64,000 nt of DNA from Neptunomonas concharum (GCF_008630635.1 NZ_CP043869.1:1674001-1738000), one strand, 5' to 3'; shown: positions 29,394 through 39,407, numbered from the stretch's first letter. The notes: a model not told the origin generated them from the letters alone. A program made the numbers and translations.

Positions 29394-30260
29394 CTAGAAG
29401 ACTCTTAGGCGTTCTATAAATGCCAAACCAAGCGGATGCGGTGTAGGGTTGGTTACAATCGACAAGCGGCGGTTAAGATTGAGTGGCGAGCGAAGTTGTC
29501 TAAGCTGGCCCGCATCTAGCTCTTCTTGAATTGCCATGCGGGATAAACAGCCGATCCCTAAACCTGCGCGTACCGACTGTTTAATGGCTTCTTGGCGGTT
29601 GAGCGACAAGTGGCTCTTGATATGGCCTCCTACTTGCTGAAGCGCTTGGTCAAATACATTTCGGGTGCCTGAACCTGTTTCTCTGAGGATCCACCGATAG
29701 TGGGGTATCTCCTCTACTGCGATAAAACCAGCATGTGAAAGAGGGTGCTCTGGATGGCAAAAAAGGGACAATTGATCCTCTATCCACGGCGTGATAGTTA
29801 ATGAAGTGGCGGATGCGGGGCCTTCAATCAACCCCACATGTGCCTGACCTTTCTCCAGCTGGCTGATTACTGTTTGTGTATTGGCGATCTGAATATCAGG
29901 GATAACCGCAGGGTAATCCTGCAAGAAGTCAGCAATCAATTTAGGCAGTAAGTAACACGCGATGGTAACGCTGGCCGCGATTCGTAATGTTCCCTGATAT
30001 TGCTCGCTGCTGGGGTTTTCAATATGTTGAAGGACTCCCAAAAGTTGCCGAACTTTAGGTAATAAATCTAACCCCGCATCTGTGATTTGTAACTCACGAC
30101 CTACACGCATAAATAAAGGGCAATTGAGTGTTTGCTCTAACTCTTTAAGGGATTGGCTGGCAGCCGATTGGCTTAGCGCTTGTTCATCTGCTGCCAATGT
30201 GAGCCGTTGAAGGCGAGCGGTGGCTTCAAACACCTTTAGTTGGCGGATAGAGAGGCTCAT
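29394..30260 (-). CDS. LysR-family regulator (YeiE-like)
   Basis: 288 aa. An N-terminal HTH (1-60: LTLAADEQALSQSAASQSLKELEQTL) is followed by a periplasmic-binding-like effector domain (about 90-285). It is divergent from the YeiH-type transporter gene with a 105-bp gap, the same arrangement as yeiE-yeiH in enterobacteria. It likely controls that gene; the effector is not known from sequence. Confidence 0.9.
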   Translation of the reverse strand: MSLSIRQLKVFEATARLQRLTLAADEQALSQSAASQSLKELEQTLNCPLFMRVGRELQITDAGLDLLPKVRQLLGVLQHIENPSSEQYQGTLRIAASVTIACYLLPKLIADFLQDYPAVIPDIQIANTQTVISQLEKGQAHVGLIEGPASATSLTITPWIEDQLSLFCHPEHPLSHAGFIAVEEIPHYRWILRETGSGTRNVFDQALQQVGGHIKSHLSLNRQEAIKQSVRAGLGIGCLSRMAIQEELDAGQLRQLRSPLNLNRRLSIVTNPTPHPLGLAFIERLRVF

Positions 30261-30365
30261 GGTTCAATTTATCTAATCAATTATATTAAATATATCCATT
30301 ATACTTATAAATAAAATAAGCGGAAGATCTCAACCTATTCAGTCACCCAGTGTTGAGGAAACGTT

Positions 30366-31349
30366 ATGCCACGCTTATTGCTACTTGTCGGTATTGCTAT
30401 GATGGCGATGCAACTTGCATCGCTACCTTGGTTTGCGCAGATAGGTTTAAGTGCATTGGTGCTGGCTATTTTACTAGGCATTATGGCAGGGCATATCTGG
30501 CAATCACCACCGGATATTTTTGGCCAAAAGGTGACGCGATTTTGCCAACAACGCTGCTTACGATTTGGGATTATTCTGTTTGGTTTAAGTCTGAGCTTTC
30601 AGCAGATTGCGGCGGTTGGTTGGCAAGCGGTTATATTAAATATCTGCATCATCAGCATGATTATCATAGTGGGGCTGTGGGTCGGCATTCGTTGGCTGGG
30701 TCTACCACGGGATGTGGTGATACTGATCTCAGCTGGTAGTGCGATTTGCGGTGCTGCCGCTATCCTTGCCACAGATTCTACACTTAAGGCCAAACAGCAA
30801 CAGGTAACGGTGGCAGTGGCTACGGTAGTGATCTTTGGCACTTTAGCCATGTTCAGTTACCCGTTTATTTTTCCTTACGCCGGCATGAGTGATGCGTTGT
30901 TTGGCATCTATATCGGCAGTACAGTGCATGAAGTCGCACAAGCCGTTGCAGCCGGACAGTCCATTAGCCCAGATGCGCTAAACCACGCGGTGATTACTAA
31001 GCTGATTCGCGTCATGTTGCTCGCACCTTTTATATTGATTTTAGGGAGCATACTTACCCGGCATAACCAAACGGCTGAGCAGGGAGGGACGACATTCGTA
31101 ATCCCCTGGTTTGTACTGGGTTTTATCGCGATGGCAGCGATTAATTCACTATGGGAAGTACCTTTGCTACTAAAGCAAAATGCCGCGCTGCTTAGCCAGT
31201 TTCTGCTCGCATTAGCGATGGCCGCTCTCGGTATGCAAACCCGCTGGTGTTTGCTTCGAGAAGCCGGTACAAAGCCGATATTGCTGGCGTTGGTGTTGTT
31301 TATGATGTTGATCGGCGGAGGTTGGTTGCTTAACAGCTGGATCATCTGA
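30366..31349 (+). CDS. yeiH: YeiH-family (UPF0324) membrane protein, putative sulfate exporter family
   Basis: 327 aa with about ten predicted membrane segments. The family signature is visible: FGIILFGLSLSFQQI, SAGSAICGAAAILATDST and IGSTVHEVAQAVAAGQ. The ATG at 30366 has a GAGGAAACG site. Sulfur anion export has been proposed for the family. It is partnered with a divergent LysR regulator. Confidence 0.9.
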   Translation: MPRLLLLVGIAMMAMQLASLPWFAQIGLSALVLAILLGIMAGHIWQSPPDIFGQKVTRFCQQRCLRFGIILFGLSLSFQQIAAVGWQAVILNICIISMIIIVGLWVGIRWLGLPRDVVILISAGSAICGAAAILATDSTLKAKQQQVTVAVATVVIFGTLAMFSYPFIFPYAGMSDALFGIYIGSTVHEVAQAVAAGQSISPDALNHAVITKLIRVMLLAPFILILGSILTRHNQTAEQGGTTFVIPWFVLGFIAMAAINSLWEVPLLLKQNAALLSQFLLALAMAALGMQTRWCLLREAGTKPILLALVLFMMLIGGGWLLNSWII

Positions 31350-31485
31350 GTGGATAGCAATTATATGGTTGATAGTTAAGTAACTGCTAAACAGAACGTC
31401 AGAACATTTGAATTTAACTCAATTAAAAGCCCTTCATAATGGATTGTATCGATAGATCAATACGACAGAATTGATGAGGTGGTAC

Positions 31486-32832
31486 ATGAATAATAAAAAT
31501 GAAACGCTGGCACAAACAGGCCTCTCTGCACAGCAGCTAGAAGCCTACTGGATGCCCTTTACCGGCAACCGAGAATTCAAGCAAAATCCACGTATGATCG
31601 TCTCGGCAGAAGGGCATTACTACACAGCCGCTGATGGTAGACAGATCTTTGATGGTTTGTCGGGCCTGTGGACGTGTGGTGCAGGTCATAGCCGCCCCGA
31701 AATTGCCGAAGCGGTCAGTAAGCAGGTACGCGAATTAGACTACTCGCCAGCTTTCCAGTTTGGCCACCCTAAAGCCTTTGAGCTGGCTCATCGTATTACT
31801 GAGTTGATGCCTGAAGGATTAAACCGGGTATTCTTTGCAGGCTCAGGTTCTGAATCCGTTGATACTGCACTGAAAATCGCCCGTGCTTACTGGCGCAAAA
31901 AAGGCCAAGCAAGTAAAACGCGTTTAATAGGTCGCGCTAAAGGCTACCACGGCGTGAACTTTGGTGGCATCAGCGTTGGTGGCATTGGCCCAAACCGCGC
32001 CTTGTATGGCTCAGGTATTGATGCTATCCATTTACCCCACACCATGTTGGAAGAGAACCGCTTTGTAAAAGGGATGCCGAAAACGGGGGCTCACTTGGCA
32101 GATGAGCTGGAAAGCCTTATTGCGATTCATGATGCCTCAAACATAGCTGCGGTGATTGTCGAGCCAATGGCTGGCTCTGCGGGAGTTATTCCACCCCCAC
32201 AAGGTTATTTAAAACGTTTACGTGAGTTATGCGATAAGCACGATATCTTATTGATTTTTGATGAAGTAATTACTGCATTTGGACGTATGGGCGCTAATAC
32301 GGGTGCCGAAGCGTTTGGTGTAACGCCTGATATGATGACCATGGCTAAACAGCTAACCAATGGCGTTGTACCTATGGGTGCTGTGGTTGCAAAACAAGCG
32401 ATTTACGACACCTTTATGGAGACGGGCGGCCCTGACTACATGCTCGAACTCCCGCATGGCTACACCTATTCTGCACACCCTGTTGCCTGTGCAGCGGGTT
32501 TGGCAGCTCTTGATATTTTGCAAACAGACAAGCTAGTCGAGCGCGTAAACAGCGTAGCACCTCAGTTTCAGGAGATGCTTCACAGCTTGAAGAATACCCA
32601 ATATGTGGCGGACATTCGCAATTACGGCCTAGCGGGGGCGCTCACTATTAAATCAGCACCGGGTGAGCCTGCACTGCGACCTTACCAAATTGCGATGAAG
32701 TGCTGGGAAAAAGGCTTTTACGTACGCTACGGCGGCGACACTATTCAGCTAGGCTTGCCATTTACCGTTGAAATTGACGAGATTGATCGCCTGATCAATG
32801 CCCTAGGCGACTCTATTAACGAGCTAGACTAA
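31486..32832 (+). CDS. Beta-alanine (omega-amino acid)--pyruvate aminotransferase
   Basis: 448 aa, class III PLP aminotransferase. Features are FAGSGSESVDTALKIARAYW, GYHGVNFGG, FDEVITAFGRMG (Asp binding PLP nitrogen) and the PLP lysine in MTMAKQLTNG. The sequence is close to OapT/beta-alanine:pyruvate aminotransferases, which also handle related omega-amines such as taurine. The start at 31486 has GAGGTGG upstream; earlier in-frame TTG and ATG codons (31471, 31474) are less likely. It lies 36 bp upstream of the aldehyde dehydrogenase gene and should form malonate semialdehyde for it. Confidence 0.93.
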   Translation: MNNKNETLAQTGLSAQQLEAYWMPFTGNREFKQNPRMIVSAEGHYYTAADGRQIFDGLSGLWTCGAGHSRPEIAEAVSKQVRELDYSPAFQFGHPKAFELAHRITELMPEGLNRVFFAGSGSESVDTALKIARAYWRKKGQASKTRLIGRAKGYHGVNFGGISVGGIGPNRALYGSGIDAIHLPHTMLEENRFVKGMPKTGAHLADELESLIAIHDASNIAAVIVEPMAGSAGVIPPPQGYLKRLRELCDKHDILLIFDEVITAFGRMGANTGAEAFGVTPDMMTMAKQLTNGVVPMGAVVAKQAIYDTFMETGGPDYMLELPHGYTYSAHPVACAAGLAALDILQTDKLVERVNSVAPQFQEMLHSLKNTQYVADIRNYGLAGALTIKSAPGEPALRPYQIAMKCWEKGFYVRYGGDTIQLGLPFTVEIDEIDRLINALGDSINELD

Positions 32833-32868
32833 ACCCCCTTGATACAATAAGAATACAGAGGATCTAAC

Positions 32869-34359
32869 ATGACAATTATTGGCCATCTGATCGACGGTAC
32901 AATCCAAGCCGACATCACTCGTATGCAAGATGTCTATAACCCATCAACGGGTGAACCATCAAAGCAGGTAGCGCTCGCCTCCGTTGATACTGTCGAACAG
33001 GCAATTGCCGCGGCGCAACGCGCTTTCCCCGCATGGCGTAACACGCCACCGGCTAAGCGTGCCCAAGTGATGTTCCGCTTTAAAGCCTTACTAGAACAGC
33101 ACGCTGATAAAATCTGTGAATTAATTGGGGAAGAGCACGGCAAGATTCATCATGACGCAATGGGTGAACTGCAACGGGGTATCGAAAACGTTGAATACGC
33201 CTGTGGTGTACCACAGTTGCTAAAAGGGGAGCACAGCCGTAATGTAGGCCCCGGTATTGATTCGTGGAGCGAGTTCCAACCTTTAGGAGTGGTAGCCGGA
33301 ATTACCCCGTTCAACTTCCCGGCGATGGTACCATTGTGGATGTACCCGATGGCGATTGCCTGTGGTAACACCTTTGTGCTCAAACCCTCTGAGCGCGATC
33401 CAACATCAACGATGTTTATTGCACAGTTACTGCAAGAGGCAGGGCTACCCGATGGTGTAATCAATGTGGTGAATGGTGATAAAGAAGCAGTTGATGTATT
33501 GCTGACCCATCCTGATATCAAAGCGGTCAGCTTTGTAGGATCGACACCGATTGCCGAATATATCTACAGCACGGCCAATGCTAATGGCAAGCGTTGTCAG
33601 GCGCTGGGCGGTGCTAAAAACCACGCTATTGTGATGCCCGATGCAGATATGGATAACGCGGTAAACCAACTGTTAGGTGCGGCATTTGGCTCTTCAGGCG
33701 AGCGCTGTATGGCGTTATCGGTGGCTGTCGCTGTCGGTGATCAAGCCGCCGATACGCTTGTAGCAAAACTTAAAGAAGCTATGGCACCACTAAAAGTGGG
33801 TGCGTACAGCGACCGCGAAAACGACTTTGGCCCTGTGATCACCCGCGCTCATCAAGAAAAGGTCAGAGACTATATCAACAGTGCCGAAGCTGACGGTGCA
33901 ACAGTGGTGGTTGATGGCCGCAACCCTAACGTAGCGGGTCACGAAGGGGGGTTTTATATCGGCGCTACGCTGATTGATAACGTCACAACTCAGATGCAAA
34001 GCTACCAAGAAGAGATTTTTGGCCCTGTGCTGCAAGTGGTACGCGCAAACAGCATGGAAGAAGCGATGCAGATGATCGACAACCATGAATATGGCAACGG
34101 CACTTGCATCTTCACCCGCGACGGTGAGGCGGCGCGCTACTTCTCCGACAATATCCAAGTAGGCATGGTCGGCATTAACGTACCACTGCCAGTGCCTGTG
34201 TCATATCACAGCTTTGGTGGCTGGAAACGATCACTGTTCGGCGATTTACACGCCTATGGGCCAGACTCGGTACGCTTCTACACCAAGCGTAAAACCATTA
34301 CCCAGCGATGGCCCTCCAGCGGCGTACGTGAAGGGGTATCGTTCGCGTTCCCAAGTTAA
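32869..34359 (+). CDS. mmsA: Methylmalonate/malonate-semialdehyde dehydrogenase, CoA-acylating
   Basis: 496 aa, ALDH superfamily. GVVAGITPFNFPAMVPLWMYP, VGSTPIAEYI, catalytic Cys in GERCMALSVAV, and the KRSLFGDLHAYG C-terminus are all MmsA-type, the CoA-dependent subgroup. It would turn malonate semialdehyde to acetyl-CoA with loss of CO2, or methylmalonate semialdehyde to propionyl-CoA. Position after the aminotransferase points to beta-alanine breakdown. The ATG has GAGGATCT upstream. Confidence 0.95.
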   Translation: MTIIGHLIDGTIQADITRMQDVYNPSTGEPSKQVALASVDTVEQAIAAAQRAFPAWRNTPPAKRAQVMFRFKALLEQHADKICELIGEEHGKIHHDAMGELQRGIENVEYACGVPQLLKGEHSRNVGPGIDSWSEFQPLGVVAGITPFNFPAMVPLWMYPMAIACGNTFVLKPSERDPTSTMFIAQLLQEAGLPDGVINVVNGDKEAVDVLLTHPDIKAVSFVGSTPIAEYIYSTANANGKRCQALGGAKNHAIVMPDADMDNAVNQLLGAAFGSSGERCMALSVAVAVGDQAADTLVAKLKEAMAPLKVGAYSDRENDFGPVITRAHQEKVRDYINSAEADGATVVVDGRNPNVAGHEGGFYIGATLIDNVTTQMQSYQEEIFGPVLQVVRANSMEEAMQMIDNHEYGNGTCIFTRDGEAARYFSDNIQVGMVGINVPLPVPVSYHSFGGWKRSLFGDLHAYGPDSVRFYTKRKTITQRWPSSGVREGVSFAFPS

Positions 34360-34442
34360 GCACATCGCAATATCTTGCTTGTTCTCCGTCAGGGCTGCTC
34401 CTAAACGCTGATAACAATGCGTGACAAAGAGCGCTTTCCTTC

Positions 34443-34478
34443 GGCAGGTATCGGATTACACCGAACCTGCCTTTTTTA
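34443..34478 (+). terminator. Intrinsic terminator of the beta-alanine catabolism operon
   Basis: GGCAGGT pairs with ACCTGCC, with an inner TCGG/CCGA, followed by six T, 84 bp after mmsA. Confidence 0.9.
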
Positions 34479-34620
34479 TTCCCAAAGTACTTCACAGTTG
34501 GACAATAGCTGAAACAGGCCTAGAATAGTGTCGTTACGTAGGCCGCGAAGTTAGAACGACATTCAATCATTTGGATGCTCGTGGGAAAGATATAGCTTGC
34601 GTTGTATATAGGGATATGAC

Positions 34621-35013
34621 ATGAAAACGTTTGCTGTGTATCAGTCTAAAGATGGTAAGTTAGAAGCCATTAAAAGAGGGTTTTGTTGGCCTCTATTCCT
34701 CTTAAGTATTTTTTCTTTCCCTTTAGGACCAATCTTGTATGCATTGCTAAAAAAGCAATGGCAAATAGCTATCTTTGCAGTGGTTGTTGAGGTGGGTTTC
34801 AGTCTAATCGAGTTTAGTCATTACCCTTATTGGCTACTTCTCTCACATATTATAACTTGGATGCTATTCTCCTTTAAATTCAATGCGCTATCTGAATATT
34901 TCATAGTAAAGAGAGGGGGTAGGCTTATTAGTTGTGTTGAGGCGAAAGGTGTTGTTGATGCTTGCTTTTTTGGCGATGAAAGCAGGAGTGTGGAGTTAGC
35001 CCAAGTTAAGTAA
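34621..35013 (+). CDS. Small membrane protein, DUF2628-like
   Basis: 130 aa with three predicted hydrophobic segments (about 21-38, 43-60 and 62-82). The start MKTFAVYQSKDGKLEAIKRG and the WPLFLLS segment fit the DUF2628 inner-membrane family. Function unknown. It stands alone between a terminator and the end of a convergent TRAP operon. Confidence 0.65.
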   Translation: MKTFAVYQSKDGKLEAIKRGFCWPLFLLSIFSFPLGPILYALLKKQWQIAIFAVVVEVGFSLIEFSHYPYWLLLSHIITWMLFSFKFNALSEYFIVKRGGRLISCVEAKGVVDACFFGDESRSVELAQVK

Positions 35014-35046
35014 AAAAAGCGCCAGTACCCAATTCGAGTATGGCGC
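35012..35046 (-). terminator. Intrinsic terminator of the TRAP operon
   Basis: On the minus strand, a stem GCGCCA/TGGCGC plus flanking pairs is followed by seven T, 39 bp after the dctM stop. It borders the convergent small gene. Confidence 0.85.
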
Positions 35047-35085
35047 AAAGGTCTCAGACGGGCTGAGCGGATGGAAAGGGTTTAG

Positions 35086-36387
35086 CTAATATCCCAGTAA
35101 CAGTCTCGGTAGGAATAGCGAGAGTTCCGGTACAAAGGTCACTAAAAATACGATCGGTAGGTGGCCTAAACACAGAAATTTGAGGGTAGGGGTGATGTAT
35201 TTATCCAGTGATAGCTTACCCACACCGCCTGCCATATAGAGCATAGGTGCGCAGGGCGGTGAGACATTACCTAAACCCAGATTTACCCCAACCACGGCTG
35301 CAAAGTGAATAGGGTCTATGCCTAGTTGGTTGATGATAGGTAGGAAGATGATAGCGGCCAATACGCTGCCAGAGATATCATCAACGATCATGCCGATCAG
35401 CAGCAGTAGGATGTTGATCAAGAACAGGATCACCAATTTGTTATCCGAGAAGCCTAGCAAGGCTTCGGCTAGCTCTTTGGGGACTTGCTCCATAATCATG
35501 GCGCGGCTCATGATAAACAGGAAGAACAACACAGCCATGATCGAGCCTGTCATGGTAACGGCACGTACGGTAACGGCCCCTAAGCTACGTAACGACAAGC
35601 CCTTGTAGACAAATAACCCCACAGGGATCGCATAGATCACGGCGATGGCCGCCGCTTCGGTTGGGGTCGCAATGCCGCTATAGATAGCACCTAAGATGAT
35701 CAATGGCATCAGCAAAGCAAAAGCCGCATGGTAGCCACTTTTTGCGATGTTGATCGTGGCTTGTTTAATAGGTAGTGGCGCTTCTACCTTGATATTAGGG
35801 TTGTCTCTCAAGAACCAGATATTGAGCCCGCAATAGATCAGCGTTAGCAAAATGCCAGGGATGATGGTTGAGAGAAACGCTGCACCAACCGATAAGCCAC
35901 CGGTAATAGAGAAGACGATCATCGGGATGCTGGGTGGAATCAACAATGCAAGAACGGATGAGCAGGCAACCAATGCGGTTGCATGACCAGCAGGGTAGCC
36001 TTCGCGCACCATACGAGGAATCATGATCTGCCCCACAGCGGCAATCGCAGCAGATGAGCTACCGGATATCGCGCCAAACAGCGCGCATGTTAAAACCGTA
36101 ACGGCCCCTAAGCCGCCTTTAATCCGCCCAACAAAGGCATTCACAAAGTTTAACAACCGCTCGGAGATACCGCCTTCTGCCATCAATAAACCGGCAAAGA
36201 TAAATAACGGTAAAGCGAGAAGCGCAAAACCACTGGCGGTTTTAAAACCGTGAGGGATCAAAAAAGAGATATTATTACCCGTGGTGTAAGCAAATAGGAC
36301 GGCACCAATCCCGAAGGCAAACGCAACGGGGATCTCGATCAGAATTAATACAACGACGACAAGCATGGCGATTAGGAATAGCGTCAT
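35086..36387 (-). CDS. TRAP transporter large permease, DctM type
   Basis: 433 aa with about 12 membrane segments. GLLMAEGGISERLLNF, GAISGSSSAAIAAVG and GGVGKLSLDKYITP are DctM-type. The ATG at 36387 overlaps the DctQ stop (ATGA) and has GGGAG upstream; the in-frame GTG further out is unlikely. It forms the sodium-coupled transport core with DctQ. Confidence 0.95.
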   Translation of the reverse strand: MTLFLIAMLVVVVLILIEIPVAFAFGIGAVLFAYTTGNNISFLIPHGFKTASGFALLALPLFIFAGLLMAEGGISERLLNFVNAFVGRIKGGLGAVTVLTCALFGAISGSSSAAIAAVGQIMIPRMVREGYPAGHATALVACSSVLALLIPPSIPMIVFSITGGLSVGAAFLSTIIPGILLTLIYCGLNIWFLRDNPNIKVEAPLPIKQATINIAKSGYHAAFALLMPLIILGAIYSGIATPTEAAAIAVIYAIPVGLFVYKGLSLRSLGAVTVRAVTMTGSIMAVLFFLFIMSRAMIMEQVPKELAEALLGFSDNKLVILFLINILLLLIGMIVDDISGSVLAAIIFLPIINQLGIDPIHFAAVVGVNLGLGNVSPPCAPMLYMAGGVGKLSLDKYITPTLKFLCLGHLPIVFLVTFVPELSLFLPRLLLGY

Positions 36388-37052
36388 AGGGTGCACTCCC
36401 TTTGCTGGCGGGTGCGGCGTAACCGTAGTAGATCCCGATATTCGTTAATGGACTCTAGCAGGAAGTAGCCCACCATCATCGCAAAGCCGACGATCATACT
36501 GCCGCTCCATAGCCCCCGAGGCCATTGAAGGTTGATGCTCATGCGGCCTTTTTCGATGACGAACAACGCATATTTGCAGGCAAAGTAGCCAAAAATACAG
36601 GCAGCTAGCATGCTGACGATAGAGCCGGCTAAACGAATCAGGCTGATTTTTACCGGGTCACTGACCATCAGACTGACAACTCCGCCGTGAATATGTTCTC
36701 GCTCGCGGGTGGCATAACCCATCCCTAAAAAGTAGATCCAAACTCCTAACAGTACGGCAGCCTCTTCGATGCCGGTAAAAGGGGATTCGAGCACATAACG
36801 CATGATGATCTGCCCGAACATTAAAAAGGCTAACCCCAGTCCTGCGCAGAGCATGAGGCTCCGAAATATCCAGTTGAGAACTTGTTCAAAGCGAATTAAA
36901 AAACGCCCAAGTGCTGTGCTCTCTTTATCGGGTATCGCGCTTAGATGGGGAGGAAGGGGATGCTGGCTTAGATCGGGGTCATAATTGTAGATTTTGGTTT
37001 TACCGATAGATTCCGGCTGCACCGGTGCGGTAGAAACATGTGGCTCTTGCAT
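36384..37052 (-). CDS. TRAP transporter small permease, DctQ type
   Basis: 222 aa with four membrane segments (about 62-210) after a long soluble N-terminus. Features include GLGLAFLMFGQIIMRY and EEAAVLLGVWIYFLGMGYATRE. It is the second gene of the operon, coupled to dctM. Confidence 0.93.
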   Translation of the reverse strand: MQEPHVSTAPVQPESIGKTKIYNYDPDLSQHPLPPHLSAIPDKESTALGRFLIRFEQVLNWIFRSLMLCAGLGLAFLMFGQIIMRYVLESPFTGIEEAAVLLGVWIYFLGMGYATREREHIHGGVVSLMVSDPVKISLIRLAGSIVSMLAACIFGYFACKYALFVIEKGRMSINLQWPRGLWSGSMIVGFAMMVGYFLLESINEYRDLLRLRRTRQQRECTL

Positions 37053-37135
37053 AGTGATGATCCTGTATTAATGCCGACAAGCAGCCTCCACCCCATAACA
37101 TGCGAGGTGGAAGGCCGCTGCGCAGAAAAGGCCGA

Positions 37136-38152
37136 TTAGTTGATACCGGCGATTTTGCGCATCATCTCCATGATTTCAGGGCCGACCACTTTTTCCATGT
37201 AAGGCCATTCATGGGCGTATAGGGTCTTTTTGGCTTTTTCCAGCTCCTGTGGTTTTAACTCCACAATCTCTATGCCGTAGTCGCGTACCTTATTCAGATA
37301 ATCACTGTCGATCTTTTCCGCTTCATTCCACGCCCATTCGAGGGTTTGGTCGGCTGCGGCACGCATTTTTTTGCGCTCATCCGCTGGTAGGTCATCCCAC
37401 CACTGCTTATTCACCAGCCAGAACGCGTGTTCGAAGTAATCGCGGGTAAGGATGTAGCTTTCCAACACATCACGCATCTGCCAGATCTCGACAGCAGGAC
37501 CAAAGGCGCGGCCATCGACAGTGCCTAACTGCAAGCCGGTGTAAAGCTCCGCAAAAGGCATGGGTACAGCGGAGAATCCCCAGTTTTTGAAGCGTTCAAT
37601 CGCCAGAGGCGTTGGTACAACGCGCATCTTGATACCGGCGGCATCTTCTGGGAAGTTGGTCGGAACTTTACCCACCCCTTTACGAATGGTAATAGAGCCG
37701 AATCCGGCAGGTATTAAGCCGAGTGCGACGAGATCATTCTCTGCCAAAATTTTGTTATAAACATCTAGCATCGGACCGTTAGGGCCATAAGCTTTACGAG
37801 CCGAATCCCAGCTATCAACGACATAACCCAGCCATGTCAGATCAAGGCGGCCATCAAATTCAGATGCACCGTACGTCATGGTCATTGGGATCACACCTTG
37901 CATCGCTTGCTCAAACTGTGATGTCCAATCCCCTAAGTCACCACCGGGGTGGTACTCAACGTTATATCTGGATTGCTGAGCCTTCAGGTTTTCCATAAAT
38001 TGCTCTGATGAGGCATGGAAGATATGGTCAGTTGTCATCGCTTGGGCAAGGATAAAATCCTCACCTGCGTAGCTGGACAGAGGGGTTAGCGCGATAGATG
38101 CAGCCAGTGTGCAACCAGTGAATAGGGTTTTTAGAGAGTTTTTGATTGTCAT
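37136..38152 (-). CDS. TRAP transporter solute-binding protein, DctP type
   Basis: 338 aa with a signal peptide to about residue 29. The family-7 pattern is clear: GLIPAGFGSITIRKG, KMRVVPTPLAIERFKNWGF, PMPFAELYTGLQLGTVDG. The conserved arginine in IKMRVVPT binds a carboxylate, so the ligand is probably an organic acid. The tryptophan-rich ADERKKMRAAADQTLEWAW region fits this family. First gene of the operon, divergent from a LysR gene. Confidence 0.94.
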   Translation of the reverse strand: MTIKNSLKTLFTGCTLAASIALTPLSSYAGEDFILAQAMTTDHIFHASSEQFMENLKAQQSRYNVEYHPGGDLGDWTSQFEQAMQGVIPMTMTYGASEFDGRLDLTWLGYVVDSWDSARKAYGPNGPMLDVYNKILAENDLVALGLIPAGFGSITIRKGVGKVPTNFPEDAAGIKMRVVPTPLAIERFKNWGFSAVPMPFAELYTGLQLGTVDGRAFGPAVEIWQMRDVLESYILTRDYFEHAFWLVNKQWWDDLPADERKKMRAAADQTLEWAWNEAEKIDSDYLNKVRDYGIEIVELKPQELEKAKKTLYAHEWPYMEKVVGPEIMEMMRKIAGIN

Positions 38153-38249
38153 AGTGACCTCTAGTTTTTTTTGTGGCGGTCAGAATCAGCCTACCGAAAA
38201 CGGTTTAGGGATTTCTGGTGGCTAGTAGTCACTATGAAGGGGCAATTTG

Positions 38250-38280
38250 CTTAATTAAATTTGAAAAAACTTTAATTAAG
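38250..38280. promoter_or_regulatory. Interrupted palindrome in the TRAP/LysR divergent region
   Basis: Arms CTTAATTAAATT and its near complement AACTTTAATTAAG (12 of 13 matched) flank a 5- to 6-nt centre. It lies between dctP (start 38152) and lysR (start 38373). A LysR-family or repressor operator is plausible. Confidence 0.5.
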
Positions 38281-38372
38281 GTAAGTAAATACTTAACTAA
38301 AATATGAGGAAAACGGTGTAATCTAGTTGATACCGCAATTGATATTTGGCCGTTTAGTTAGCAGCAAAATCT

Positions 38373-39281
38373 ATGAAAAAGCAGAAAAAATTTACAGGGC
38401 AACTCAGTGATATCGACCTTCGGATGCTGCGTATCTTTAAGGTAGTGGTTGAGTGCGGCGGCTTTTCTGCAGCAGAGGTGGAGCTAAATATCACCCGTTC
38501 GGCTATTAGTATCTCTATGTCGGATCTTGAGAAACGACTAGGGTTCACGCTGTGCCAGCGGGGGCGTTCTGGATTTACCCTGACCGATGAAGGCCAGCAG
38601 GTCTACGAATACACACTGGAGCTGTTGTCCTCTATTGAGAACTTCCGTACACAGGTCAATACACTGCACACGCAGCTGATTGGTGAGTTGAATATCGGCA
38701 TCACAGATAATCTGGTCACGATGCCAAAAATGAAGATTACCAACGCCTTAGCCGCACTCAAAAAGCAAGGGCCAGGGGTAGCTATTAACATCCGCATGAT
38801 TGCGCCCAATGAAATTGAGCTGGGTGTTTTAGATGGCAAGCTCCATGTGGGTGTGGTCCCGACGCTTCGCAGTCTTGCAGGGCTGAACTACACTCCTTTG
38901 TATGAGGAGCAATCAAAGCTGTATTGCTCTGCAGGCCATCAGCTGTTTGATCAGGCAGATAGTAATATTGATTTAAACGTCTGGGACGCGGTGGCTCCTG
39001 CCTATGCACAAACCCCCGAGATCAAAACTTGTTATCAGCAATTGAATGCTACTGCCACTGCAACCGACCGAGAAGGTATCGCCTTTCTTATCCTGACAGG
39101 CCAATACATTGGCTACTTACCCGATCACTTAGCAGAGCGTTGGGTGAGTGAGGGGAAAATGCGGGCCATTGCGCCTGAGCGTTACGGATATGAGACATTT
39201 TTCTCTGTGATCACGCGCAAAGGCGCACGCTCAAATCTAGTGCTCGAAACCTACCTAGAGCAATTAAAACAACAGCAATAG
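38373..39281 (+). CDS. LysR-family regulator of the TRAP operon
   Basis: 302 aa. HTH at about 15-75 (LRMLRIFKVVVECGGFSAAEVELNITRSAISISMSDLE) and an effector domain from about 100. It is divergent from the dctPQM operon and probably controls it. The effector is unknown. Confidence 0.9.
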   Translation: MKKQKKFTGQLSDIDLRMLRIFKVVVECGGFSAAEVELNITRSAISISMSDLEKRLGFTLCQRGRSGFTLTDEGQQVYEYTLELLSSIENFRTQVNTLHTQLIGELNIGITDNLVTMPKMKITNALAALKKQGPGVAINIRMIAPNEIELGVLDGKLHVGVVPTLRSLAGLNYTPLYEEQSKLYCSAGHQLFDQADSNIDLNVWDAVAPAYAQTPEIKTCYQQLNATATATDREGIAFLILTGQYIGYLPDHLAERWVSEGKMRAIAPERYGYETFFSVITRKGARSNLVLETYLEQLKQQQ

Positions 39282-39407
39282 AGACCGCCTTTAGAGCGTT
39301 ATAAATATTTTTAATCGACCGCTTAGTAAGGTTCAATTTCAACTTACCAAGCCCCTTACCTATGATGACTCTCGTTGAACAACAATCCGTTTTCAAGGAG
39401 AAATACA

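Noticed and set aside
30599-30850. Reverse-strand ORFs inside yeiH, metH, katG and other long genes
   Set aside because: They are shadows of well supported genes in the other frame, without ribosome sites or family motifs.
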